A DNA stretch of 64,000 nt from Lineus longissimus (Eukaryota; Nemertea; Pilidiophora; Heteronemertea; Lineidae), in NCBI RefSeq assembly GCF_910592395.1, contig NC_088314.1, forward strand, positions 2,170,001 to 2,234,000. The letters are read 5' to 3'. Positions 13,801-35,163 of this stretch are shown one piece after another (the first letter of the stretch is position 1; each line of letters opens with the position of its first letter). The notes below the pieces were generated by a model, which was given only the letters and a program-made list of their open reading frames with translations, was not told where the DNA came from and made no database searches. The position numbers were made by a program, and so were the translations under genes.

Positions 13801-15640
13801 TAATGAGCTGAGGTCATCTCGTGGTCATGTTCATGTTGACATGAGAATGCAGACACTAGCGCAGTACGGTCCGAGTTGAATTGTAAATGAAAATCCATTC
13901 TGGACTCCGATAATGGAGTAGACTGACCAGGATAGCCCCCCTCCCCCACCCAAACCTGGCCAATGTCTGTTGCCTGCTAAAATATAGATTTGAATTGTAG
14001 TGACATTATAATATTTGGAGAAGCACCAAACATAAAGAGCATCTGCAGAGTATCTTGCCCTGAGAAGTCCAATGTAATCCATATCAATCAGACAGGCAGA
14101 CTATTGTTACGGGCTTTATAATCTCAGAGCCTTGTTTGTCAAGATGATTGATGTCCTCGATCAACTGATTGAATTTGCAGTCACAAATTCTAAACAGGAA
14201 TTGATTGTTTTAAAAATGGATGCTAATTTACCACTCACTATTGCAAGAAATATTTCAATTATGTGCAAAATTAAGCGTGTATTGTATCGGCAGCTGTTTT
14301 CATCCATGGTTCTGTTCCAATTGTTGGTAGGCATGTGTTTGTATCACCAATCAATAGGCCTATACTATGTGTCTATGTAAGAGTAAGTCTATGAGTAAGT
14401 TTGGGTACACCCATGTTTGACTTGGAAAAAGCGAAACAGGGTTCTTTTCATGAAACATTTTGGAGAACACTGCAAAAAAAGACAGACAAGGCAAGTTGCG
14501 ACCTAAGAGTCTTGTTTGCCAAGGTGCACAACCATGCCTTAACCACTCCAGTCTATAATTGTCTTAACTATCTCTGGTAAGCCTTGTTTGTAGTTCTTTA
14601 CATTCCGAGACATTGCACACATTGTAATGATTGTGACAGGAAAATACCACTGTCATTAAAGTAAACAGGGATGCACCGAGCAGAGCAAACATTTCAAGCA
14701 TGTGTTCGGTTCATGACAGTACAACGAGATGATAATATTGATCAGAATTGTCAACAGGACAGTTGTGAGGTATAAGACACAGTCACTGAAGAGGTGGTCC
14801 CATGATGACATCAAGTCATGTCATAACATGCTTGTATTATCTAGTCATACATCGGAGTGCTGGCCTGTTCCTATAATTGTTTTTATTGTGCCCTGGTGTC
14901 ATCATCGACCACACCCTGACACAGTCCCTAAGATCCTGTTAACCTTTTTTATCAACTGACTTTATTGACAACATTTCAAGCTGTACACCTTTGCCTGCAA
15001 AATGACCATAGTGGGCCTATGTGACATATTATGACAGGCTTCCGAAAAAATGTCTGTCAAAACATGAGGACACAAACAATAACATACTGTAGGCCCAAGT
15101 CCATTGTTATTGTACATCATCCTTTGTCAACAAGTGCCCAGCTAAAAGCTAGGCCCTTATTCAATAACAGAGAAGAACTGAAGGATTGTGCCCATTGTCT
15201 GATTTCATTCAAGGGACAATTTGAAGCATGTTGTGCGATATATGGACGACTATGGAGGGAAATTAGGGCACAATAAATACCACAGGGTGATCCTCTGTGC
15301 AATCCTGCAATATTGTAAAGGATCAGTGGTGTGATATACACCAGTCATGATCATTCATAAAAGTCTGTGAAATTGTTGGTGTCCCAATCACAAGTCTTTA
15401 CATGCAGCTTTCAAGGGATGTAAAAGAATAATGTAACTTGGGTGGCAATTCCCAAACAGGATTCTCAATCCTAGACCACCAAAATGTCAATGTTTGCTGG
15501 GTAATCATTCATGAAAGGAAGAATATCCAGCCCAAATGTTCGCATCACAAATACACTCACCTTTTAATAATTATTAAGCATATTCTTGGTAGGAAACCAA
15601 TATTCTTGGTAGAAACTTATCTGAACTTATCTTAAGATCA
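10840..15640. other. No gene recognised
   Basis: No open frame with recognisable similarity. The sequence is A+T-rich with scattered short homopolymers. If filamin intron 1 extends leftwards from 16.6 kb, this would be intronic. Confidence 0.5.
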
Positions 15641-15644
15641 CAGA

Positions 15645-15907
15645 TCTGTAACTAATTCCATGTATGGATCAAGCAGCCAGGCTGATTGCCTTGGTCAATT
15701 TCATCACGTATCTTTGACTAATTCCATGTACATTGATCAAGCAGCCAGGCTGATTGCCTTGGTCAATTTCATCACTTATCTTTGACTAATTCAATGTACA
15801 TTGACCAAGCAGCCAGGCTGATTGCCTTGGTCAATTTCATCACTTCTCTTTGACTAATTCCATGTATGGATCAAGCAGCCAGGCTGATTGCCTTGGTCAA
15901 TTTCAAT
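15645..15907. repeat. Tandem array, 4 units of 66-68 bp
   Basis: The core AAGCAGCCAGGCTGATTGCC recurs at 15,671, 15,739, 15,807 and 15,873 (periods 68, 68 and 66 bp), each followed by TTGGTCAATTTCA and TTGACTAATTC. Outer and inner units differ by whether ATGTATGGATCAAG or ATGTACATTGATCAAG precedes the core. The array lies about 0.7 kb downstream, on the minus strand, of the filamin first coding exon, so it is probably within filamin intron 1. Confidence 0.93.
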
Positions 15908-16591
15908 GTATGAGACCAAACAAGTGGTTTGATTAGCGAGTGCAAGTCACTAATCCCACTATAGCAGCCTTTATGAGCGCAAGTCATCAATTAATTTCTG
16001 ATATCTCTACAATCAGCCCAATCATTAAAACAGTGATTTTAAGTGACCAATTAATTAAACTCAAAAAAACTGATTGCGAGACGCAATTTAATGCTTTCTT
16101 CACTAATCCTCCTAATCTTTTCTTGACCAATCTTGCTGATGAGCATTGCAATTAATCCAATAACCCGCACAGAAAACATGGTTCATCAGGCAAGCAATTA
16201 CAATTGTGTATCACCAGTAGCTTGATGCATCTGCTAAGCAAATACAATGTTTCACACTCTTTCACCAACCAAAGCTCAAACAACGTATGATACATGACTA
16301 CGAGGATACCCCCATTTCAACGTGCCGACGAAATTGTCTTAACTGGTTCCTAGAAGTGCAAGGATGCGGCTATCTTTATATCATAAGCAGGTAAATCCTG
16401 TTTCTATAAATAACACCACACCCATGTGACCTTATTTACACTCGCGTCAGCCATTTAAATACACAACCAATGGCAATGCATGTACAGGGTGAAGTGTAAA
16501 ATGGAGATAGAGATACAGTGGTCGAGAGGGTGAGATAAAAACACTGCTAGCGAAATAAATAAAAGGAATTGAGACTTATAATTTTACTCAC

Positions 16592-16925
16592 CGATAGTGA
16601 CGATCTTGATACCTTCGTCCTTCTGCAGAAAATTGAGTGCCATAGTGACATTTTCGAGTTTTTGGGGTCTGACGACTGGGCGTTTCGTGAATCTCGTGAA
16701 TTTTCGGCCGGACAGCACTTCGACGAGCGCGATCAGCCTCAAACCATCCCCCAAATCCGTATCCAAGTCTCCAATATGCTTGTTGCATGTCTTAAGATGC
16801 TCGTTTGCCCATCTCGTAAATGTATTCTTCTGAATAAGTTTCCACTGGGCATCGTCAGCCAGCTCTCTCTCGGTGGCCGGCATCTCGTCCTCGGAACTAG
16901 AAGCCTCTCTTTCGTCTCCCTGCAT
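16592..16925 (-). CDS. FLN: Filamin, first coding exon (start of actin-binding domain)
   Basis: Filamins crosslink F-actin and anchor membrane proteins to the cortical cytoskeleton. The exon encodes 111 residues plus one base. It starts with a short acidic leader ([14 protein letters not shown]) and enters the conserved filamin N-terminus [16 protein letters not shown]. The first half of calponin-homology domain 1 follows, with the actin-binding motif region [15 protein letters not shown] and the helix [21 protein letters not shown], ending at [13 protein letters not shown]. It closes at a perfect donor (G|GTGAGT, donor bases 16,586-16,591) in phase 1. In vertebrate filamins the next residues begin the rest of CH1; that exon was not recognised anywhere to the left, so intron 1 is probably very long or the next exon is outside the window. 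CH2 and the Ig-like filamin repeats are also absent here. The start is the only in-frame ATG before the conserved block. Identification as a filamin is firm; the paralogue class is not assignable. Confidence 0.93.
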
Positions 16926-18130
16926 GGCGGCAGTTTTATTCAGTCCACTGAGTCACAAACGAATAATTATCTATGAGTTTTGGGATTGGTGACCGTTTAA
17001 CGCGAGCAAGGCCCACTTTTTTCCTGTTTGACAAGTATAGGTACTGCAAAAGTAACGAAATAAGATCCTTTGGATGATCTGTGTAGAATATAGCAGGTTG
17101 TGACAATGACGCTTGACAGTCCTGTAAAGTTGGAAGAAATCCGTCTCAAAGTTGTCTCGGTTGTGATGGTTTCTGTATGGTTTCTGGTCGATCCTGTTAG
17201 CTCTTACTCCAAGATCGGCTAGTTGCCGACTGTGGCTGTATCCGCTCCTCTTTCATGCACCTGAAGGAAGATTTAGAGAGATACGCTAAGACTGGCTGCT
17301 ATAAATAATACGGCCCACTTCTTGGCTGGTAAACAGCTGACGCACAGGTACTGCGCCTAATTTGGACTGGGCTTGAAACTCGAGATGTCTTTTGATGGGG
17401 GTAGCAGTGGGAGTATACTGCAGGTTTAGCTTTCTGTGGGAACATCCCAGAAGCAAACAATTAATAGCCCAGATAATAATTGTTTCGCAATTATGGTCAA
17501 GAATCAATGAGACATTAATGGCAACAAATTGGTCTATGTCACAACCATCTCCAGTACAGTCCATGACAAAACATTTACCTGATGAAATATTGAGTCTAGT
17601 ATTCTTAATTGTCATATCATCATGTACCATTTTCCAATAAAAAGTAAATAAATAAGTTCCCAGTTAGATTTGAATTAGTTTTTTCTTGTTTTCTCAAAAG
17701 TAGCTCAGAGTTAGGCAATTATCGTAGGAAGGTGACGTTATATAATCTTATACCATTTCTACGTCAGATGAAATATTACTCAGGAATATTGTGGATACTG
17801 CATCAACTTTCAAGTGTTTTCTCAATTCTAAAATAATTGACTAAGTATATAATCTTTCCTCCAAGAAAATATAAAAAAAGAGTTTTATGTCGGGTTTGCA
17901 TAATGTCTCGTCGGAGTAGGCCTAGCCTCGCCTACACTCTGGATGCTCCGGACTCGCCCATTAGGACTTCTTCTTCTTCTTCAGCGTTCGCTCTGCACTT
18001 GGAGGGGTCATTCTCCTAGGACTAATCCTCCTCCAAGGCGGGATGAGCGTATCCTGCGTGCCACTACGGTTAGGCGCCAATTGGGTTTATTGGCCTAGTG
18101 GTCCGACTTTGGCGAGAGAGATAGAGTCAC
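16926..18130. other. Upstream region of filamin; no gene recognised
   Basis: This holds the presumed filamin 5' UTR and promoter on the minus strand. The short opposing frames at 17,286-17,640 have no recognisable similarity. No TATA box in a convincing position was identified. The stretch 17,930-18,110 is richer in G+C and contains SINE-like words. Confidence 0.45.
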
Positions 18131-18262
18131 GCAAGCTACTCGTGTTTCTCACTTGGTGAGAAACACGAGTAGTCTCGTGTTTCTCACTCGTGTTTCTCAC
18201 TAGTCTCGTGTTTCTCACTCGTGTTTCTCACTTGGTGAGAAACACGAGTAGTCTTAGCTTGC
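18131..18262. repeat. Clustered palindromes built from CTCGTGTTTCTCAC
   Basis: The 14-mer CTCGTGTTTCTCAC occurs repeatedly in direct orientation and twice folds against its complement. At 18,136-18,172 a 17-bp perfect stem surrounds the loop TTG. At 18,217-18,249 a 15-bp stem has the same loop. The whole block is itself bounded by GCAAGCTA (18,131) and TAGCTTGC (ending 18,262), giving a nested palindrome. It abuts the tail of the SINE that follows, so it may be that element's unstable 3' tail or a separate insertion. Confidence 0.9.
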
Positions 18263-18452
18263 CCTGGCATAGACACCAGGTACAAGGAACCTCGGTTTTG
18301 AGTCTCATTCGAAGGACTGTGAAGAGCCAGGAATTTTAGTTCCTTGAAAACCACGCCGGTCATCCAGACATACGATCCTGGGTTCTCCCCGGGATCGAAC
18401 CCGGGCCCTATTGCGTGGTGGCCAGCAGTGTAAACCACTAGGCCATGAGGCT
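18253..18452 (-). mobile_element. tRNA-derived SINE
   Basis: On the minus strand the element has a good RNA polymerase III box A, TGGCCTAGTGG (18,435-18,445), and box B, GGTTCGATCCC (18,391-18,401), about 45 bp apart, inside a tRNA-like head. A non-tRNA body follows that contains GAATGAGACTCAAAACCGAGG and ends near CAGGGCAAGC. This architecture is typical of SINEs that are mobilised by a partner LINE. The intact promoter boxes suggest a relatively recent copy. It is not a functional tRNA gene, because the arms do not close into a cloverleaf with an acceptor stem. Confidence 0.88.
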
Positions 18453-18455
18453 CCT

Positions 18456-18488
18456 TAAGGACGACGCGATGGCCTGCCACGGGAGTCT
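18456..18488 (+). repeat. Half copy of the short GGAGTCT-ended repeat family
   Basis: AAGGACGACGCGATGGCCTGCCACGGGAGTCT matches the right half of the dispersed repeat described at 58,251-58,333. It begins directly at the head of the SINE, so the SINE may have been inserted into, or replaced, the left half. Confidence 0.6.
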
Positions 18489-18489
18489 C

Positions 18490-19440
18490 AAGATAGCAGG
18501 CCTATGTGACGCACCAGCAAAAGCAACAGGCTCAGACACAGGACACTATCACTGCATCCAGTCAATGGTCAAATTGACAGTTCAGGTATGACTCTTTGGG
18601 CTGTCCCCGTTCTAAGTGACAGAGATACGTGATTCTTAACAAACGAAAACGAATCGTCAGTTAGTGTGCCCGCTGCCCGCCGCGCCCCGCCTCATCAGTG
18701 GAGTGCCTCGAAAGTCACAATCAATGGCGCCACCAGAGACAGACTGCCGTGCTGTCCTCTATGGTCTTAGTGTTGAACTGAACGAACATACAAAGACAAC
18801 GATGTCCACTTCAGGAGATTTTAACCATGTTTACCCGTGAGCTTTAGGCCTATACAATGCCCGTTCGACGTCTCAAAAATCGATCGTTGCACTTGTCCTC
18901 GAAGACGAATATTATTATGATTTGAATAGCCCTATACATATTTTTTTGTAATTATCACAACGTCATCCCTTCGCAAGCACTGAGCAAAAACGACAACATC
19001 TTGTGGGACGAGGACGCCCACTTCCAGAAATTTCCAGAGGACATCCGTATAGCTTCCTATCTATCCGACCTGAAAGGATATCTCAGTGAAAATGCCGGAA
19101 CCCATTGACAACGTAGGCCTATGACTTCAAATAGTTTTTTGTTTATTTCCTGGTTGTGAATTTTTTTACTGCGGTTTGTCCATATTAGGTCTGGTTTACT
19201 ATCCATTCATTGCAAGTGTGTGAATCACTTCAGCATCACACAGTCACGTTCGTGCAGGTCGTCGTGGTTGTTCTTTCAGAAAAAAGGGCAAACTGGGGGG
19301 GGGGGGGCGGTGTATACCGCTGAATAATTTCACTTTGACACACTGAAGGAGGAAACCGGAGACCATACTGAGTGAAGCCAACGCCGTCGTCCTCGGTTGA
19401 CGTCATCCGACCGGGAATCGATCAACCCCGACCTCAGAAC
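18490..19440. other. No gene recognised
   Basis: Noncoding by inspection. It includes a poly(G) tract of about 12 bases near 19,296 and a perfect TGACGTCA at 19,398-19,405. Confidence 0.5.
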
Positions 19441-19448
19441 TCCTGGCT

Positions 19449-19539
19449 ACACTCCGGATGTTGTGGACCAGCCTCGTCCTGTCGCCCGCTACATCGAGGA
19501 AAGACGACCAGCATAACCAAATGGACTGCACAGGAGTCT
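19449..19539 (+). repeat. Short dispersed repeat, copy 1 (ACACTCCGG...GGAGTCT)
   Basis: It begins ACACTCCGGATGTTGTGGACC, continues through GCCTCGTCCTGTCGCCCG and ends ATGGACTGCACAGGAGTCT. The ends are imperfect inverted repeats of each other. See the finding on this family. Confidence 0.7.
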
Positions 19540-19743
19540 ACTCTCGGTAGGATCAAACAAATGTCCTTCTGATAAAAATACCCTGAGATTCAAATATTGA
19601 CATTAGTCTCAACACTTGAGATAGGAGGAACTGGGCCAAGAGCGCTCTCGGAACCTGTTTGGCGTTGATTGTCTCCTACCAGACCGAGATTTTGTTTATT
19701 CAACGTGCCAATTTGTTATGGTTGTGATTTGATTGCTTCTAAT

Positions 19744-19832
19744 GCACCCCGGACGCAGTGGACCGGCCTTCTCCCTTACCCTAACATGAGACAATATGAA
19801 TAGGACGACGAAAGAGACTGCCCCGGGAGTCT
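19744..19832 (+). repeat. Short dispersed repeat, copy 2
   Basis: It begins CACCCCGGACGCAGTGGACC and ends GACTGCCCCGGGAGTCT, matching the copies at 19,449 and 58,251. The middle is variable. Confidence 0.75.
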
Positions 19833-22320
19833 AGGTTCTACCAGCCGGGCTATGATCGCTGTAGCGCGCTGGCAGTTCGTCGATCATGGCTGGTGCACGC
19901 ACCATCCGTAATCACAATGCTGGCAGCAGACCAGCCTGACCAGATCACATTGATTACTGCGAATGGTTGGTTTAAATGGTGGAAGTACAATCTTGAATAC
20001 TAAAGAGTACTTCAGCTGTATTTGCCCAATCAATCAACTTGACAGTTTTGATGGCGGGTCAGAAAGCCTCGGGAAATCATATCTAAACGGGCTTTGTAAA
20101 TACCAAAACACTATGATACACCCGAAACACCCACCATGTCAAGCCCTCCTCAGATACAGGTGCAATGGTAAGGGGAACTTGAGAGTCAAGAGAAAGGCCA
20201 CCCGACTGTGATTTGCTGTGCACATCCAGGAGTATGAAATGTACAAGCCTCGAAGATGGGTGGAAGGAAGCTTGCTCCCAAACAGTTACCTTAAGCCATG
20301 AGTTAAGCGTGTTGTCCAAATCATGGAACAGAACCGATGGAAAGAAATAAACGTGCTTTTATTATCTCATCGGCATCACACATCGGGCTGATCTATCGTC
20401 GCTACTCCATCTCCTGATCTCGAACAATGGATTTTGATAATTAATTGTAAAATTTCAAAGGGTAAAAAAGGCAATCGCTCATGGTCACAATCCGGCGTCT
20501 AGTTTTTATGGAAATTGTTTTGTTTACAACATAGTAATGGTGTTTACTAAATTAACTAGGCCTTGATTGCTTCTGTATTACAGGACTCGTTCCAGACATC
20601 GAATTGGGTCGATTCTCACCAAAAAAAATTAATGAAAATTCTATCTTTATGAGAGTTCATATCGATGAGAGTCCAAACTAAATGATAAGCAGCGCTTGCC
20701 CATTGCCGACTTTCACTGACTGTCAAAAGTAACGTTGCGGACTCCAGTCAAATCCTGCGCGCAGTGATGCCGACCTCCAGATCTTGATGAATGGAACTTG
20801 GAACTAAAAGGTCCAATACACCTGTTTGTAAGGTCCATATGCCCGTCGTCCTGTGGCGAGTGTGGTCAGACGTTTTAAATTTGCATTTAAACAAAAATAT
20901 TTTGACCAAACGTGTTTTGATCACAATCACACGAATGACTGTCCTGTGTTAAGTTTACACTTTGCTAGACTTGACACTGAACAGAATTCTAATATCTACG
21001 ATGTGTCTAGACTAATTGGATTCAAGGCATTAGTCCTATACCCGCTCAAGAGCCGCAAACACTTGTTATATTAACTCAAGACACACTTGATATCAAATGA
21101 CAAATATCATTCTATATGCTGCGACTGGTGGAATGTCACAATCGGGGTCGACACGCATGTTTCTTGCTGTGCAAGGAATTTAGGACTGGAATGACTAAAA
21201 GCTGGATTGGGTTACCAAGATGAACTTGGCCATTGTAACTGCATATGTTCTCAAAATGTATATCTTATCAGCTACTTTCTCGGGACGAATGCAGACGCTG
21301 CTTGGTGTGATAAAGATGCATGACGAAATCGTGAAAGAATGGAATGTTCAGAAATCGGAACAACAGGCCACGCCAACATGATTTAGAGATCGTCGAATGG
21401 ATGGATTGGTTGTGCAGAAGAGAAGACCATGAGTAACTTTCTGCCCCCCCCCCCCCTCCCCTGACGAAAATGTCCCAACGGTCCCCATTGCAACATCCAT
21501 CCACAGTTCACTCGAGACAATCCATTGGAACAAACCGTTCTTTTACCGCGGGTCGTCCACGGACTAGCAAGACAACCAAGAACCGTCCTTGCACTATTAC
21601 ATTCATGAAACTAGTGCCTTTTCACACAACTGAATCAACAATTTGGTGAAATCGATCATTCACCACAGGCCTACCAATGATAATAGGCCTATGTGTGGAG
21701 CCCGTCTGCACTGGAAGAAACACAAACAGGTTGGAGGTTCGAAAATGATATGGGTTGGCTTTCCGTGATTGGTTTTGTCTATTGCTGACAACAATTTGAA
21801 GCGCATGCATTAGGGTTTGAACTATACTGGCACTTCATACTCATCATCATCATCATCATCATCATTATTATCCTCACTCTTGAAAACGAGCCTTTGTCTA
21901 TACCACCAGAGTCGAGAGCGCCCTGGCAGCTCGTTTTGGCTGAATCTTGTAAAGACTCTGGGTGGGACATGGCCAACGACAAATATCAAAGGTGGCAGTG
22001 ACTAATGTTCGATAATTTGATCAATTAAATCATTAGGCCTTGATAAATATACTATACCAAAGGACCTACCGTTGTCCTAGTATCCGGGGAAATATCCCTA
22101 GTATTCTTGCAACGATAGAAATATCTCGAGACGGATTTTTGGAATAGTCCGACGGACCTACTCATGAACTGAAACTAAGTGGGCGCGAGCAAGGTAGATA
22201 AGACTTGATATAGGTTTTCCGTCGGGGCGCCACCCGCAACTAGGCCTACTGGAGGTTACCATCCGTCGTTCGTCGGACAAGTAGCCTACATTTGTCTCCG
22301 GGTCCGAAGCGGGCGTTGAT
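19833..22320. other. No gene recognised; contains microsatellites
   Basis: There are only short overlapping frames without similarity. It contains a poly(C) run near 21,443-21,456 and a (TCA)n/(ATC)n microsatellite at about 21,837-21,870. Confidence 0.5.
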
Positions 22321-22527
22321 ACTAGAAACCTAAGACCCTTAGTGATACTTGAAAATCAAGACCCAACTAGAAACCTAAGACCCTTAGTGATACTTGAAAA
22401 TCAAGACCCAACTAGAAACCTAAGATTCTTGATACTAGAAACATAAAACCCAACTAGAAACCTAAGATTCTTGATAGTAGAATTTAGAAACATAAGACCA
22501 AACTAGAAACCTAAGAAACCTAAAAAC
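22321..22527. repeat. 45-bp tandem array, decaying at one end
   Basis: ACTAGAAACCTAAGACCCTT starts at 22,321 and 22,366, and a third ACTAGAAACCTAAG starts at 22,411 (period 45 bp). Shorter degenerate units with ACTAGAAAC follow to about 22,527. The first two units are virtually identical. Confidence 0.92.
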
Positions 22528-22624
22528 GTGTAATTTAAACAAAACAATTTGCATCACTAACCAGTTGATCATGACGTGGAAAAATAACCACCTCATAATT
22601 CAATCATATCGCCAGTTCCCCCGA

Positions 22625-22735
22625 ATGCACTGGCTAAAACATTTCAGAAGGACGGGGGTTCGGGGGACTCCCCCAATCCACTGGCTAAAACATGTCGCCG
22701 GAAGGACGGGGGTTTGGGGAATCCCCCATACAATA
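22625..22735. repeat. Two ~53-bp direct repeats with G-run hairpins
   Basis: CACTGGCTAAAACAT occurs near 22,627 and 22,679, each followed by GGAAGGACGGGGGTT-like sequence. Each also ends with a GGGGG...CCCCC short hairpin (GGGGGACTCCCCC and GGGGAATCCCCC). Confidence 0.8.
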
Positions 22736-22751
22736 CCGTTATCGGATACCG

Positions 22752-22815
22752 CGAGATTTACAGTTCCTTTACCGTCATCGGATGCGCATCCGATATGCCA
22801 CGAGATTTACAGTTC
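22752..22815. repeat. Direct repeat CGAGATTTACAGTTC flanking an 18-bp palindrome
   Basis: CGAGATTTACAGTTC occurs at about 22,752 and 22,801. Between the copies is the perfect palindrome ATCGGATGCGCATCCGAT (22,777-22,794). No coding context. Confidence 0.8.
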
Positions 22816-23490
22816 TTCAAAGGTTTCAGGGATACGACCGAGGCATGCGAGCCCCATCGGCGGAACCCCAGCACCGCCCTCTCGATCGTATCCGTACCGC
22901 GCCACTAGACTGTCAGCGCTAACAGACTCCAGTATATCGACCACCAGACCTTAGACAACCGAGCTTTTACCTTCGAACACTATAACATTACGAATCACTT
23001 ATACGTGTTTTTCACCATGCTAATGTTGAATTCAGATTAACTACCGTGAATCCAAGATCTTTTTCGTCAGGGTAGCTAGGCCTTTGTGCCTGCGGTATAG
23101 AAGAGACAGCCAGGTTGTCTTCATGTGCATGGTGAGATGATAGCTCAGTCTAAGGCCTTGGTCTAAGGCAGTAGGCCCTGGTGTGCATGTCGTCTAGAGC
23201 ACAGTGAGATGTTAGGTCAGTCCAAGGCACCATGCCCAGATAACTTTCTAATTAAGCTTATTAACCAGCCTATTCGAAGTGGTTGTCACTTTGAAAAGTC
23301 ATTTCTTTAGGACACAGTCATCCCTAGCAGGTATACAACATAGGGCCATGGTATATGAATCCAAGATAAGTAATAAATCTAAAACAAATCAGTAGATACA
23401 TGTACAATTTATTATATTTCTCTCGTTACAATAATAACAGACTAATAGTCACATCTTTTCTCAAACAGTTGATACCATACATAGGTACAT
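22816..23490. other. No gene recognised; possible WASHC4 3' end signal
   Basis: Mostly without recognisable content. On the minus strand an AATAAA (23,408-23,413 as TTTATT on plus) is a plausible polyadenylation signal for the long WASHC4 transcript that ends at the 24,187 stop codon. Confidence 0.4.
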
Positions 23491-23494
23491 GGGC

Positions 23495-23720
23495 AAATCA
23501 GTAGCATAGTGGTTAGTGCGGCAGGCTCATCATCAGGAGGTCGTGGCCTGGGCTCCCAGAAGGATCACTGCTGTTGGCTCTTTGTGTCTTCGAGCAAAGC
23601 GCTTAACCCTTCTTGCTTCTCTCTATTCAGGAGTGCAATGAGACATCAGATGGGACATAGCACCACCCCATGATTGAGTGTTGGCTTACCACCATTTGTA
23701 GAACTGGGCCCCCGAGCTCA
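23495..23720 (+). mobile_element. tRNA-derived SINE, degenerate
   Basis: The head reads AGCATAGTGGTTAGTGCGGC (box A type), followed by GAGGTCGTGGCCTGGGCTCC where box B has decayed. A body then follows with TCTTCGAGCAAAGCGCTTAACCC, a core shared by many invertebrate tRNA SINEs. It lies in the 3' flank or UTR of WASHC4 in antisense orientation. Confidence 0.75.
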
Positions 23721-24186
23721 ATAATGCACTGCCAACTACCACCTCTTAACAGCCACTGTTAACTAGATAGGCCAGAAGAATCTATCTCTCCAACATTAAA
23801 TTCTTAGCTTTGTTTAATGATCATGTAAAGCAACCATGACCTGCCCTCAAACTGGTCATACCTTATATAGCACCATTTTCATACACTAACAGAAACAAGG
23901 CAAAATTTCATTTGATACCAATCTTCTTAGTCTTATAATCAGGATATTTACGAGCATATCAAAAAGCAGGTACATGTATTACTGAGCTGGTATCTTATGA
24001 CCTCAATAACTTTATCATGAAGCAGTTCATTCAGATGCAAAGCTTTTTAACTGTTAGACTGTGCTTAGCACCAGTGCAGGGCCCTGAACAGGGGCAACAT
24101 GGGCTATTGGCTGATAGTGTCCTTTTGTTATATAAGAGTCATGTGTCCAGGCAGCAGAAGTTTCATGTCCTCGTTGGTGTCTCCAC

Positions 24187-35046
<10,860 letters not shown>

Positions 35047-35163
35047 TTTGCAACCTCCCGTCCAAGTATCACATGACTTTTCGGCCAGTCTTGCGCATAG
35101 CTGCAGTTTATGTCCAATCCATTTTCGTTCTGGTAGTGCAGTTGCTTTGCGTACGGTTTCAAT
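35047..35163. promoter_or_regulatory. Bidirectional promoter interval, WASHC4 / CCDC51
   Basis: Only 117 bp separate the start codons of WASHC4 (minus) and CCDC51 (plus), so both 5' UTRs and core promoters must fit here or overlap the neighbouring exon. I see no TATA box facing either gene at a convincing distance. Sequence words of note are TCACATGA at 35,069-35,076 (M-box type on the minus strand, bound by MiT/TFE factors in vertebrates) and TTGCGCATAG at 35,091-35,100 (part of an NRF1-like GCGCA motif, common in bidirectional and mitochondrial-gene promoters). Use of these sites is inference. An upstream noncoding exon for either gene cannot be excluded. Confidence 0.7.

Noticed and set aside
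16569-16976. 135-codon plus-strand frame opposite the filamin exon
   Set aside because: It is the antisense shadow of the filamin CH1 exon; the minus strand has clear homology and a perfect donor.
18391-18445. Possible tRNA gene
   Set aside because: Box A and box B are good, but the arms do not form a full cloverleaf with a paired acceptor stem, and a SINE body follows.
22565-22954. 129-codon plus-strand frame with two overlapping alternates
   Set aside because: It lies in repeats with hairpins and palindromes and has no recognisable similarity; three frames are open at once, as expected of biased repeat sequence.
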